Positions 8,973-17,590 of a DNA stretch of 64,000 bases are shown in pieces (position 1 is the first letter of the stretch; each line of letters opens with the position of its first letter). The notes beneath the pieces are model-generated. The model saw only the letters and a list, made by a program, of their open reading frames with translations, did not search any database and was not told where the DNA came from. This DNA comes from Brachybacterium sp. UMB0905 (lineage in GTDB: Bacteria > Actinomycetota > Actinomycetes > Actinomycetales > Dermabacteraceae): the NCBI RefSeq assembly GCF_002871795.1, contig NZ_PNHL01000009.1:1-64000 (forward strand), in the 5' to 3' direction. Made by a program: the position numbers and the translations under genes.

Positions 8973-10670
8973 TCAGGCCTCGACGACGATCGGGATGATC
9001 ATGGGGCGGCGGCGCAGGCGCTGGGAGACGTAGCGCCCCACGACGCGGCGCATGACCTGCTGCAGCTGGTAGGTGTCGCGGCGGTTGGACTGGTCCACGA
9101 CGGCCTGCTCGAGCGCCTTGATGATGTCCGGGCGGATCTTCTCGAACACCGCATCATCCTCCGCGACACCGCGGGCGTGGATCTCCGGGCCCGCGATGAG
9201 TGCGCCGGTCTCCGAGTTGACCACGGCGAACAGGGAGATGAAGCCCTCATCGCCGAGGATCCGGCGGTCCTTGAGGTCCGCTTCGGAGATCTCGCCCACG
9301 CTCGAGCCGTCCACGTACACGTAGCCGTTGGGGATCTCCCCGACGACCTTCGCGACCCCGTCCTTGAGGTCCACAACGTGCCCGTCCTTCGCCAGCACGA
9401 TCCGCTCCGGATCGGTGCCCATGGATTCGGCGATCTTGCCATTGGCGATGAGGTGGCGCACCTCGCCGTGGATCGGCATAACGTTCTTGGGCCGCACGAT
9501 GTTGTAGCAGTACAGCAGCTCGCCGGCACTGGCATGCCCGGAGGTGTGAACCTTCGCATTGCCCTTGTGGACCACTTCGGCGCCGAGCGCCATCAGCCCG
9601 TTGACCACGCGGAACACGGCGTTCTCGTTGCCGGGGATGAGGGAGGAGGCGAGCACCACGATGTCCCCGGGGCCGACGGAGACGCGGTGGTCGCGGTTGG
9701 CGATGCGGCCGAGCGCCGCCATCGGCTCACCCTGGGAACCGGTGCACATGAGCACCACCTGGTCATCGGGCAGCTGGTCGATGCGCTTGACGTCCACGAG
9801 GACGTCATCGGGCACCTCGAGGTAGCCCATCTCGGCAGCGATACCCATGTTGCGCACCATGGACCGGCCGACGAAGGCGACCTTGCGACCGTGCTCTGCG
9901 GCGGCGTCGAGCACCTGCTGGACGCGGTGGACGTGGCTGGAGAAGGAGGCGACGACGATCTTCTGCTTCGCGCGGGCGAACAGGGCGGCGAGCGTCGGCC
10001 CGATCTCCTGCTCCCCCACCGTGAACCCGGGGACCTCCGCGTTGGTGGAGTCCACCATGAACAGATCCACGCCCTTCTCCCCCAGGCGGGCGAAGGCGCG
10101 CAGGTCGGTGATCCGGCCATCCAGCGGCAGCTGGTCCATCTTGAAGTCGCCGGTGTTCAGCACGGTGCCGGCGCTGGTCTCGACGTACACGGCCAGGGCG
10201 TCGGGGATGGAGTGGTTCACGGCCACGAACTCGCAGTGGAAGGGCCCGAAGGACTCCTTCTGCCCCTCCTTCACAGCGAGGGTGTACGGGGTGATGCGAT
10301 GCTCCCTCAGCTTCGCCTCGACGAAGGCGAGGGTCAGCTGCGAGCCCACCAGCGGGATATCGGGCTTCAGGCGCAGCAGGTAGGGCACGGCGCCGATGTG
10401 GTCCTCATGTCCGTGGGTGAGGACGATCGCGGCGATGTCATCGAGCCGGTCCCGGATGTAGTCGAAGTCCGGCAGGATCAGGTCCACGCCGGGCTGGGAA
10501 TCCTCGGGGAACAGCACTCCGCAGTCCATGACCAGCAGGCGGCCCTCCACCTCCAGCACCGACATGTTGCGGCCCACATCCCCCAGGCCGCCCAGGGGGA
10601 TCACGCGCAGGGTGCCGGGCTTGAGCTTGGGCGGTTGGTTCAGGCGCTCGGCGAAGATGGTCTCGGTCAC
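8973..10670 (-). CDS. rnj: Ribonuclease J
   Basis: Metallo-beta-lactamase/beta-CASP ribonuclease with 5'-3' exo- and endonuclease activity in mRNA decay and rRNA maturation. The zinc-binding motif LTHGHEDHIGA is near residue 75, and the later GxNAKVHTSGHASAGEL segment is typical of the family. The GTG at 10670 is preferred (565 aa) because GGAGG lies about seven bases upstream; a TTG at 10682 is in frame but its own site is worse. It lies 32 bp after dapA, the usual dapA-rnj actinobacterial pair. The enzyme likely cooperates with PNPase encoded at 27.4-29.7 kb. Confidence 0.96.
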   Translation of the reverse strand: MTETIFAERLNQPPKLKPGTLRVIPLGGLGDVGRNMSVLEVEGRLLVMDCGVLFPEDSQPGVDLILPDFDYIRDRLDDIAAIVLTHGHEDHIGAVPYLLRLKPDIPLVGSQLTLAFVEAKLREHRITPYTLAVKEGQKESFGPFHCEFVAVNHSIPDALAVYVETSAGTVLNTGDFKMDQLPLDGRITDLRAFARLGEKGVDLFMVDSTNAEVPGFTVGEQEIGPTLAALFARAKQKIVVASFSSHVHRVQQVLDAAAEHGRKVAFVGRSMVRNMGIAAEMGYLEVPDDVLVDVKRIDQLPDDQVVLMCTGSQGEPMAALGRIANRDHRVSVGPGDIVVLASSLIPGNENAVFRVVNGLMALGAEVVHKGNAKVHTSGHASAGELLYCYNIVRPKNVMPIHGEVRHLIANGKIAESMGTDPERIVLAKDGHVVDLKDGVAKVVGEIPNGYVYVDGSSVGEISEADLKDRRILGDEGFISLFAVVNSETGALIAGPEIHARGVAEDDAVFEKIRPDIIKALEQAVVDQSNRRDTYQLQQVMRRVVGRYVSQRLRRRPMIIPIVVEA

Positions 10671-10702
10671 GGAAGCCTCCAAGAGGGCGAGATCAGGAAA
10701 GG

Positions 10703-11611
10703 TCAGAGCAGGCCGACGGCGTCCAGGGCGGTGCGCAGCGCACTCACCTGGTCCTCATCGGCCGGGGCATGGGGGCCGCGCATCGCGGCGTTGGGGAGCA
10801 CCCCCTGCAGGTGCAGCGCGGTCTTGGCTGCGACCGCGCCCGGCAGGCGGGTCATGATGGCCTGGACCACGGGGACCAGGCGATGGTGCGCGTCCTGCGC
10901 CGCGGCGAGATCGGAGCGCTCCACGGCGTCCACCAGCTCACGCTCGAGCTGCGGCGCCACCTGGGAGACGACGGACACCAGGCCCGCGGCTCCGATCGCG
11001 AGCCACGGCAGGTTCAGGGCGTCCTCACCGGAGTAGTAGGCGAGATCGGTGCTGGCCATGACGATGCCGGCCTGCTGCAGATCGCCCTTCGCGTCCTTCA
11101 CGGCGAGGATCCGCTCATGCTCGCCCAGGCGCTGCAGGGTCTCGAGCTCGAGCGGCACACCGCTGCGGCCGGGGATGTCGTAGAGCATCACGGGCAGGTC
11201 GGTCGCATCGGCCACCGCCCGGGTGTGGGCGATGATCCCCGCCTGGGTGGGCTTGGAGTAGTAGGGGGTGACGACGAGCAGGCCGTCCAGAGCGAGGTCC
11301 GCATGGGCGCGGGCCAGCTCGATCGAGTGGGCGGTGTCGTAGGTGCCCACCCCCGCGAGGATCATGACCTCGGGACCGGCGGCCTCCCGCACCGCGCGCG
11401 CGAGCTGCACCTTCTCCGCATCGGAGAGGGTGGGGGCCTCCCCGGTGGTGCCGGAGATCACCAGCAGGTCATGCGCGCCCTCGACGAGGTGCGCGGCAAG
11501 GCGCTGCGCGGCGTCGAGGTCCACGGCGGAGCCGTCGGCCGTGAACGGGGTGACCATCGCGGTCCCCAGCGTTCCGAAGGGGCGGTCGGTGCGCGCAGTG
11601 CCTGCGGTCAT
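10703..11611 (-). CDS. dapA: 4-hydroxy-tetrahydrodipicolinate synthase
   Basis: Condenses pyruvate and aspartate semialdehyde in the lysine/diaminopimelate pathway. The 302-residue TIM-barrel protein shows GTTGEAPTLS, the catalytic tyrosine in VMLYDIPGRSG, and the Schiff-base lysine in ILAVKDAKGD. The ATG at 11611 has GGAGGAGA just upstream. Its usual partner dapB is not adjacent here but 11 kb away at 22784-23572, with accessory genes between. Confidence 0.96.
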   Translation of the reverse strand: MTAGTARTDRPFGTLGTAMVTPFTADGSAVDLDAAQRLAAHLVEGAHDLLVISGTTGEAPTLSDAEKVQLARAVREAAGPEVMILAGVGTYDTAHSIELARAHADLALDGLLVVTPYYSKPTQAGIIAHTRAVADATDLPVMLYDIPGRSGVPLELETLQRLGEHERILAVKDAKGDLQQAGIVMASTDLAYYSGEDALNLPWLAIGAAGLVSVVSQVAPQLERELVDAVERSDLAAAQDAHHRLVPVVQAIMTRLPGAVAAKTALHLQGVLPNAAMRGPHAPADEDQVSALRTALDAVGLL

Positions 11612-11666
11612 GGTCTCCTCCCGGGGACGTCCTGGTGCTCGAAGCCTAGTCCGGTCTCCTCTGGCG

Positions 11667-14444
11667 TCAGCGCTGCGACGCACTCCCGAGGTCCGCGAGG
11701 ATCGCCATCGGGGTGCGCTGGCGGCCCTGCCCCAGGGGGTTGTCAGCGAAGGTCGCCTCGAGCTGCGCGGCGGGGACATCCACATCGGATCCCAGCACAT
11801 TGCGGCCGATGTCGTTGGCATCCATCACCACGGTGCCGCGGAAGGACTCCTTCAGTGACTGAGGCAGGTCCGCGACGCGGATCGCGGCCGAGAGCTGCGC
11901 GGATACACCGTCGGGATCCTTGGGCGGCAGTTTCGCGGAGACGTTCGAGGGGAAGGCCGAGTACGGGGTGGGGCCGTCGATCGCGCGCACGTTCGCGCCG
12001 ACGACCTCGTAGAACAGGCCCTTGCGGCGCACCAGCTTCCCGGCCGCCCCGGCGGCGGAGGCAGCGAGGATGCGCGGCAGACCCACCTCGCGGATCGCAA
12101 GCTCCATGGTGGTGGGGTCGCCCAGGCCGATGCCGGCCGGGGTGCGGGTGACGAAGCGGCTGAGCAGGCGGGCGCTGCGGCGGGGCTGAATCTCCCAGGT
12201 GAACCAGGAGCGGCCCTGCGTGATCGCGATGATCTTCTCGCTGATCACGTAGTACCAGGGGGCGCCGTCCGGCAGGGCATCGGCGGGCAGGTCGGCGGCG
12301 AAGCGCTCGACGTGGCCGCGCACGAGCGCGGTGAGGTCCGTGTCCTTGTCCACCAGCTCGGTCTGCAGCGGGAAGCGCCGCCAGGTGTGGCCGTCGGCTG
12401 CGGAGACCAGGTCCAGCTCCTTGCCCTCATTGGCGACATAGTCGCTCTTGGGGGCGATCTCCTCCGCCGCGGACTCCTGCTCGGCAGGCTCCCCCTCCGC
12501 GGGCTCCACCGCCGGGGCGATGACCGGGGCGGGCGCCGGATCCGCGGCGTCGTCGCCGAGGGCGCGTCCGGCCCCGTCGGCGTCGTCGAAGAAGGTGCGC
12601 ATCCACAGCTCCACGTTCAGCAGGCGCCAGAACATCAGCGTGCCGTAGTTCTCAGGATGGGCGATGTAATCGTCGAACAGAGCGACGACGGACTGCGCCT
12701 CGAAGTAGGGGCGGGAGGCGAAGGACTCGGAGGCGAAGATCTCGCGCAGCTGCGGGGCGACCGCCCGGAACCATTCGCTCTCCGGGGTGGTGAAGCCGAT
12801 CTTGTTGCGACGCCGGGCGATCATGTCCGGGAGGATCCCGTCCATGGCCTCGCGCAGGATCCGCTTGTTCCAGCCGCGGTGAATGATCGCGGACTCATCC
12901 AGGGAGAACAGGAACTTCAGCAGCTCCTTGTCCACGAACGGGACGCGCCCCTCGATGCTGAAGCGCATTGTGTTCTTGTCCTCGTAGCGCAGCAGCGAGG
13001 GCAGGGAGGAGCGGAAGGTGTCCTCCAGCAGCCGCTCCTTGAGGTCATCCTGCACAGAGGTGACCTTCTCGTGCTGGTGGGCGGCCACGAACTCGTTGTT
13101 CAGCAGCGCCTCGATCGGCACCTCGGTGCGGCCGGAGAAGCGGACCTTGGCGAGCTTGCGCAGGATGTCGCGGGAGCCGGCCATCTCCTTGGCAAGTTCG
13201 GCGAAGCGGCCTTGGCGGCGCAGCTGGCGCAGGTAGACGTAGAAGTACGGGTTGTACCCGGCGATCATCTCGTCGGCGCCCTGGCCGTCCAGCAGCACGG
13301 TCACGTGCTGGCTGGCCTCGCGCATCACCGCGTACTGCGCGTAGGGGCCGGTGGAGATGATCGGCTCCTCCTGGGTGCGCACGAAGTCGCGCAGGTCCTC
13401 GAGGAAGGCGGGCGGCTGGGGGTGGATCTTGTGGGCGGTGATCTGCCCGGAGTAGTCCTCCAGCAGCGCATCCACGTACCGTTCCTCGTCGTTACGGGAA
13501 CCGGGGAACACGGCGGAGAAGGTGTTCTGGCGCGAACCGACGGCGGCGAAGGACTCATCCTGCGGTTGTTCGCGCAGGTGCCGGGCGATCACAGCGGCCA
13601 CGGCGGAGGAGTCGAGGCCCCCGGACAGGGAGGTGCCGACGGGCACCTCGGACTGCAGGCGCAGCTGCACCGCCTGCTCGAAGCGCTCGCGGTACTCGGC
13701 GACGACGGACTCGTCATAGGGGCGGCCCGGCTGCCGGGCGATCTCCCGCAGCTCCTCCTGCAGGCGGGTGTAGGAGGCGAGCTCCACGCCGTCGCGGGTG
13801 ATGGTGAGGACCTGGCCGGGCATGAGGCGGCGCACGCCCGCGAAGAAGGTCTGCGCGTCATCGTCCTGGACGCGGAACTTCAGGTAGCGGTAGACGGCGC
13901 GGTCATCGGGCGCGGCCTGAAACACCTTCGCGGCCAGCAGGGAGCGGATCTCGGAGCCGAACAGCACGCGCGGCGTCTCGCCCTCAGCGATCTCCGGGTC
14001 GACCCAGTAGTAGAGCGGCTTGATGCCGAAGTGATCGCGGGCGAGCGCGAGGCTGCCGGCCTCGGCGTCGTGGATCGCGAAGGCGAACATGCCGTTGAAG
14101 CGGTCGTAGGCCTCGATGCCCCACTGGGCGTGGGCCTCCAGCAGCACTTCGGTGTCGGAGGCGGTGCGGAACTGATGGCCCAGGCCCTCGAGCTCCTCGC
14201 GCAGCGGCAGGTAGTTGTAGGTCTCGCCGTTGTAGACGATCGTGTAGCGGCCATCAGCGGTGGTCATCGGCTGGGCGCCGTGCTCGCGGTCGATGATCGA
14301 GAGCCGACGGTGCGCCAGGCCCACGTCACCGGACACGTGGATGCCCTCGCCGTCGGGGCCACGGTGGGCCAGGGCGCAGTTCATCCGTCGGGCGATGTCC
14401 TCGGTGAGGTCACCGAAGCCGTAGGTGCCGGCGATTCCGCACAT
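11667..14444 (-). CDS. AsnB-type glutamine amidotransferase/synthetase fused to a CofE-like (F420-0:gamma-glutamyl ligase family) domain
   Basis: A 925-residue two-part protein. Residues 1 to about 620 are a complete class II asparagine synthetase: catalytic Cys2 (MCGIAG), RGPDGEG, the glutamine-binding NGETYN, and the ATP PP-loop SGGLDSS at 274-280. A 40-residue Ala/Pro/Glu linker follows. Residues about 664-925 match CofE-like glutamate ligases (YYVISEKIIAITQGR, SRFVTRTPAGIGLGDP, RRKGLFYEVVG, RAIDGPTPY, VVMDANDIGRNVLGSD). Normal AsnB proteins stop near 600-650 residues. There is no stop or frameshift at the junction. The fused product's reaction is unknown; amidation or glutamylation of a shared acceptor is a guess. 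Confidence 0.88.
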   Translation of the reverse strand: MCGIAGTYGFGDLTEDIARRMNCALAHRGPDGEGIHVSGDVGLAHRRLSIIDREHGAQPMTTADGRYTIVYNGETYNYLPLREELEGLGHQFRTASDTEVLLEAHAQWGIEAYDRFNGMFAFAIHDAEAGSLALARDHFGIKPLYYWVDPEIAEGETPRVLFGSEIRSLLAAKVFQAAPDDRAVYRYLKFRVQDDDAQTFFAGVRRLMPGQVLTITRDGVELASYTRLQEELREIARQPGRPYDESVVAEYRERFEQAVQLRLQSEVPVGTSLSGGLDSSAVAAVIARHLREQPQDESFAAVGSRQNTFSAVFPGSRNDEERYVDALLEDYSGQITAHKIHPQPPAFLEDLRDFVRTQEEPIISTGPYAQYAVMREASQHVTVLLDGQGADEMIAGYNPYFYVYLRQLRRQGRFAELAKEMAGSRDILRKLAKVRFSGRTEVPIEALLNNEFVAAHQHEKVTSVQDDLKERLLEDTFRSSLPSLLRYEDKNTMRFSIEGRVPFVDKELLKFLFSLDESAIIHRGWNKRILREAMDGILPDMIARRRNKIGFTTPESEWFRAVAPQLREIFASESFASRPYFEAQSVVALFDDYIAHPENYGTLMFWRLLNVELWMRTFFDDADGAGRALGDDAADPAPAPVIAPAVEPAEGEPAEQESAAEEIAPKSDYVANEGKELDLVSAADGHTWRRFPLQTELVDKDTDLTALVRGHVERFAADLPADALPDGAPWYYVISEKIIAITQGRSWFTWEIQPRRSARLLSRFVTRTPAGIGLGDPTTMELAIREVGLPRILAASAAGAAGKLVRRKGLFYEVVGANVRAIDGPTPYSAFPSNVSAKLPPKDPDGVSAQLSAAIRVADLPQSLKESFRGTVVMDANDIGRNVLGSDVDVPAAQLEATFADNPLGQGRQRTPMAILADLGSASQR

Positions 14445-14612
14445 GGGGCGAGTCCTTTCGAGGGGGACGTGATGCCGCTTCCGTACCGCGCGGCAGCGGG
14501 TCCGGGACCGACGGGGTGGGGGCCGACGGGGCTGACTGCGCGCCTCGCGCGGGAGGGCTGGTCGAGCCTATCAACGCCCACCCCGTCAGCCCCGCGGCGG
14601 GGTCTGTGAGGT

Positions 14613-15335
14613 TCAGCCGCCGCGGCGGGTGACGAGCAGGTCCTCGGAGTCCACGTGCACCTCGAGGTCATCCAGGGAGGTGATCAGGGCGCCCGCGAGG
14701 TCGGCGAGCTCCGCGGCGGGGGTGGTGCTGGTCACCGCGATGGTGGGGCAGCCGGCGGCGCGCCCGGAGGTGAGGCCGCCCACCGCGTCCTCGATCACCA
14801 CGGCCTGCGCAGGCTCGACGCCGAGGCGTTCGGCGCCCACACGGTAGGGCTCGGGGTCGGGCTTGCCGCGGGTGACCTGGTCGGCAGTGACGGTGTGCGC
14901 GGGCTCAGGCAGACCGGTGCGCTCCCAGCGGGCGGTGAACAGCTCTCGGGTGCAGGAGGTGACGACGGTCCAGGTGGGGCGCCCCAGCTGCTCGGCGGCG
15001 GCATCAAGCTCGCCGAGCAGCCGCTGCGTGCCGGGCAGCACCTCGATCCCGGCGACGTCCGCGATCTCGAGCTCCTCGATGCGGCGGTGCGCGGCAGTGA
15101 TCTGCTCTTCGCTGAAGTCCGGGTAGAGCTCGCGCAGCGTCTGTCGAGCGGGTTTGCCGTGCATGGCGTGGGAGAAGGTGAGGCCGCCGCCGAGCTCCTG
15201 CAGCAGCTGGTTCCAGGCCCGCTCCACGGCGTCGCCGGAGTCGATCAGCGTGCCGTCCATGTCCAGCAGCAGGGCCTGGGTGCGCAGCGGCAGGTCCGGG
15301 CCGTTCGCGGCGGTGGGATACGACGTGGTGCTCAT
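14613..15335 (-). CDS. HAD-superfamily phosphatase (beta-phosphoglucomutase/GPP-like)
   Basis: A 240-residue HAD hydrolase. Motif I is LLDMDGTLIDSGDAVERAW, motif II is the TVVTSC segment, the motif III lysine is in RGKPDPEPYRVGAERLG, and motif IV is VIEDAVGGLTSGRAAG. The helical cap between motifs I and II resembles sugar-phosphate phosphatases such as glycerol-3-phosphatase or the beta-phosphoglucomutase group. The ATG at 15335 begins the conserved region closely; there is no strong Shine-Dalgarno site. It is transcribed divergently from azlC. Substrate is not determinable from sequence. Confidence 0.85.
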   Translation of the reverse strand: MSTTSYPTAANGPDLPLRTQALLLDMDGTLIDSGDAVERAWNQLLQELGGGLTFSHAMHGKPARQTLRELYPDFSEEQITAAHRRIEELEIADVAGIEVLPGTQRLLGELDAAAEQLGRPTWTVVTSCTRELFTARWERTGLPEPAHTVTADQVTRGKPDPEPYRVGAERLGVEPAQAVVIEDAVGGLTSGRAAGCPTIAVTSTTPAAELADLAGALITSLDDLEVHVDSEDLLVTRRGG

Positions 15336-15410
15336 ACCGGCAGGATCCCATATCGGGCCGTGGACACGCGCGACGCAGCGCCGTGCGGGGACCCTAGGGT
15401 GGCCGCCATC

Positions 15411-16205
15411 ATGACCACTTCCCCGCACCCGACGCCCGATAGCGCTGACCTGCCCGAGTCCGCGCAGCTCCCGGCCGCGCAGCTGCGCCGGATCCGCCGC
15501 ACGGGCCTGGGAATCGGGATCGCGACGGGACTGTACGGCATCTCCTTCGGTGCGCTCGCCACCGCCTCCGGCCTCAGCGTCGCCCAGGCGATGGTGCTGT
15601 CCTTGATCATGTTCACCGGCGGCAGCCAGTTCGCCTTCATCGGCGTGATGGGCGGCGGTGGCTCCGCCATGGGGGCGGCGCTCGCGGCGCTGCTGCTGGG
15701 GATCCGCAACACCCTGTACGGCCTGATGCTGGCGCCCTCCCTGCCGCGCGGCGGGGTGCGCGGGCTGCTGCGAGCGCAGCTGACGATCGACGAGTCCGCA
15801 GCCCTGGCCACCACCGGGACGACGCCCGCCCACCGTCGGGCCGGGTTCTGGGCGGCCGGGGTGGCGGTGTATATCTTCTGGAACCTGTTCAGCCTGTTGG
15901 GGGCGCTGGCCGGTCAGCATGTAGCGGATCCGGCGGCCTGGGGACTGGACGCGGCAGCGGCCGCTGCCTTCCTCGCCCTGCTGTGGCCGCGCCTGCGCTC
16001 CCGGGATGCGGTGGCGATCGCGGTGGCGGCGGCTTTCATCGCGCTCATCACCACGCCGCTGCTGCCGCCGGGACTGCCGGTGCTAGCGGCGGCGCTGGTC
16101 GCGGTGGTGGCGGGGCTGCGGGCCGGGCCGGATCCCCGTCGGCCCCAGCATGGAAAGCACGGGAACCATGGGATCCGAGGGGACCGAGGGAAGGAGGCCC
16201 GATGA
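15411..16205 (+). CDS. azlC: AzlC-family branched-chain amino acid exporter, large subunit
   Basis: Integral membrane protein of 264 residues with the AzlC pattern: GIATGLYGISFGALATASGLS, then SLIMFTGGSQFAFIGV and LLLGIRNTLYGLMLAPSL, and several more hydrophobic segments. With AzlD it forms an exporter for branched-chain amino acids and analogues. The stop overlaps the azlD ATG. TAGGGT ending ten bases before the ATG could be the -10 of a near-leaderless transcript. The C-terminus ends in a short His/Gly/Arg-rich tail. A GTG at 15399 is an alternative start. Confidence 0.9.
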   Translation: MTTSPHPTPDSADLPESAQLPAAQLRRIRRTGLGIGIATGLYGISFGALATASGLSVAQAMVLSLIMFTGGSQFAFIGVMGGGGSAMGAALAALLLGIRNTLYGLMLAPSLPRGGVRGLLRAQLTIDESAALATTGTTPAHRRAGFWAAGVAVYIFWNLFSLLGALAGQHVADPAAWGLDAAAAAAFLALLWPRLRSRDAVAIAVAAAFIALITTPLLPPGLPVLAAALVAVVAGLRAGPDPRRPQHGKHGNHGIRGDRGKEAR

Positions 16206-16516
16206 GCCTGCTATGGATCGCGGTGCTCGCCGCCTCGGCGCTGTCCTTCGTCCAGAAGTGGATCGGTTACCAGGTGCCGCCGGAGGTGCTCGAGCGTCCG
16301 CGCATCTCCCGGATCACCACGCTGCTGCCGATCGCGCTGCTGGGTGCGCTGGTGGCCACGCAGGCCGCCACCAGCGGGCAGTCCCTCCAGCTCGATACGC
16401 GCCTGGTGGCCCTGGGGGTGGCGGCGCTGCTGCTGTGGCGGCGCGTGCCGTTCCTCGTGGTGGTGATCGCTGCTGCGGCCACCGCCGCGGGGCTGCGAGC
16501 GCTGGGCTGGGGCTGA
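16202..16516 (+). CDS. azlD: AzlD-family branched-chain amino acid transport protein
   Basis: Small 104-residue membrane protein with three to four hydrophobic segments (LLWIAVLAASALSFVQKWIG, ITTLLPIALLGALVAT, RLVALGVAALLLW, FLVVVIAAAATAAGL). Size and position directly after azlC identify it as the small partner subunit. The ATG overlaps the azlC stop (ATGA) and AAGGAGG lies five bases upstream, indicating coupled translation. Confidence 0.87.
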   Translation: MSLLWIAVLAASALSFVQKWIGYQVPPEVLERPRISRITTLLPIALLGALVATQAATSGQSLQLDTRLVALGVAALLLWRRVPFLVVVIAAAATAAGLRALGWG

Positions 16517-16646
16517 CGGGGCGAAGGCTTCCGCGCAGACTGATGACAGCACGGAGCTAGCACCGCACCACTCGCGGTCCCCCGAATCCCGCCAGCAACC
16601 CAAGTCGATACACCCTCCCTTCTTTTCTGGTTTACCGAACGTTCAC

Positions 16647-16675
16647 TTGCGATACCGTCCGCACCCGACTAACGT
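16647..16675 (+). promoter_or_regulatory. Putative sigma-70-type promoter of the peptide/ABC cassette
   Basis: TTGCGA (16647-16652), a 17-bp spacer, and TAACGT (16670-16675) lie about 70 bp upstream of the small secreted peptide gene. They sit in a visibly AT-richer 227-bp gap (16517-16743) that otherwise holds no gene. A small palindrome GAACGTTC at 16637-16644 is just upstream of the -35. Promoter activity is inferred from spacing and sequence. Confidence 0.5.
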
Positions 16676-16743
16676 CACTACCGACAGCACAACTGTCAAC
16701 GAAGTTTCTCACGATGAAGTAGAAGCGATTTTGGGGGATTCAC

Positions 16744-17052
16744 ATGCGCCGTCGTCTAACCTTCGCCATGACAGCAGTGCTCCTCACGGCAGCATCGGCA
16801 GCATCCGCCCATGCTTACGCGGGGGCCGAGCAGGGCACTAAGACCTGTAACACTGACAGTCCCGTGGCCACAAAGATTTACGCCGACGGAGAACACTCGC
16901 ACACTCAGCGCAACACAACAAAGAAATACGCGGATGCCGGCTATGTTCGTACCACCTACCTCGGCCTCGGATACCCCAGTGCGTCGTACTACATTACCGG
17001 GGGTAAGGGGTATTTTGGCTACGACAAGTCATCTGCCTACTGTGCACGCTGA
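16744..17052 (+). CDS. Small secreted peptide, possibly lactococcin-972-like bacteriocin
   Basis: A 102-residue product with a clear Sec signal peptide (MRRRLTFAMTAVLLTAASAASAHAYA, cleavage expected after AYA). The mature peptide is about 76 residues and rich in Tyr, Thr and Gly. It has exactly two cysteines, Cys35 near the mature N-terminus and Cys100 at the C-terminus, which could form a disulfide. The segment DGEHSHTQRN then AGYVRTTYLGLGYPSASYY recalls the lactococcin 972 layout (a KTHSATV-like stretch, then A-rich, then a YY end), but this is weak by eye. GGGGG is about eight bases before the ATG. It heads a five-gene plus-strand cassette with an ABC system. Base composition is more AT-rich than its neighbours. 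Confidence 0.8.
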   Translation: MRRRLTFAMTAVLLTAASAASAHAYAGAEQGTKTCNTDSPVATKIYADGEHSHTQRNTTKKYADAGYVRTTYLGLGYPSASYYITGGKGYFGYDKSSAYCAR

Positions 17053-17071
17053 CTACCCCCATAATCCACGA

Positions 17072-17590
17072 ATGGCATTTCGATTACCGACGTGGGCTTT
17101 CGGGGCGACGCTCATCCTCGCAGTGGCCGCAGGTTGCTCAGACAATCCACCAGACGAGGCTGGCGGGCAAGCACCAGATGGTTCCACGCCGCCTAGTGTC
17201 GTCTACGAAGAACGCGCTGAGGCCATCGGGGAGTGCATGAACCGAGAGGGGCTTCCCATCGAGGTCACCTCCGATGGCGGCTTCCAATATGACAACACCG
17301 TCGTCACTGAGGAAGAGTTCGATCGGGTCTACGAGCTGTGCGAGAAGGAGCTGATGAAGGCGGGGGCGATCGGCCCACCGCCCGCTGCGGACCCGGAGTA
17401 TCTGTCTGCGGTGTACGACGAACTTGTCGAGCAGGCGCAATGCCTCACCGACGAGGGCTACACAGTCGAGGAGCCACCGTCGCGGGAAACGTGGATCGAG
17501 TCCAAGGGAGCGGCCTGGGATCCGTGGGGCTCCGTCGCGGAGAATGACGGGGTGGAAGCGCTTGAGGAAGCCCAGGCGACATGCGGGTGA
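17072..17590 (+). CDS. Small lipoprotein of unknown function in the peptide/ABC cassette
   Basis: A 172-residue predicted lipoprotein. The signal peptide ends in the lipobox AVAAGC, followed by an acidic Pro/Gly linker. The remainder contains a twice-used pattern, ECMNREGLP and QCLTDEGYT, plus CEKEL and a C-terminal TCG, so four cysteines besides the lipidated one could pair. It starts 20 bp after the peptide gene and overlaps the next gene by ten bases. Placement between a secreted peptide and an ABC adaptor suggests an immunity or accessory role, which is inference. I recognise no named family with confidence. Confidence 0.78.
   Translation: MAFRLPTWAFGATLILAVAAGCSDNPPDEAGGQAPDGSTPPSVVYEERAEAIGECMNREGLPIEVTSDGGFQYDNTVVTEEEFDRVYELCEKELMKAGAIGPPPAADPEYLSAVYDELVEQAQCLTDEGYTVEEPPSRETWIESKGAAWDPWGSVAENDGVEALEEAQATCG

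Noticed and set aside
5561..8998. Very long open frame on the plus strand across ftsK
   Set aside because: It is the antisense of ftsK, has a His/Gly/Arg-rich composition typical of reverse-complement high-GC codons, and shows no family motif.
14527..14594. CGGGGCTGAC/GTCAGCCCCG inverted repeat upstream of the AsnB fusion gene
   Set aside because: The loop is about 48 bases and competing pairings exist; too weak to call an operator or terminator.
16811..17071. Extension of the lipoprotein frame upstream through the peptide gene
   Set aside because: The upstream part overlaps the peptide gene in another frame and has no signal peptide; the lipobox fits only the start at 17072.
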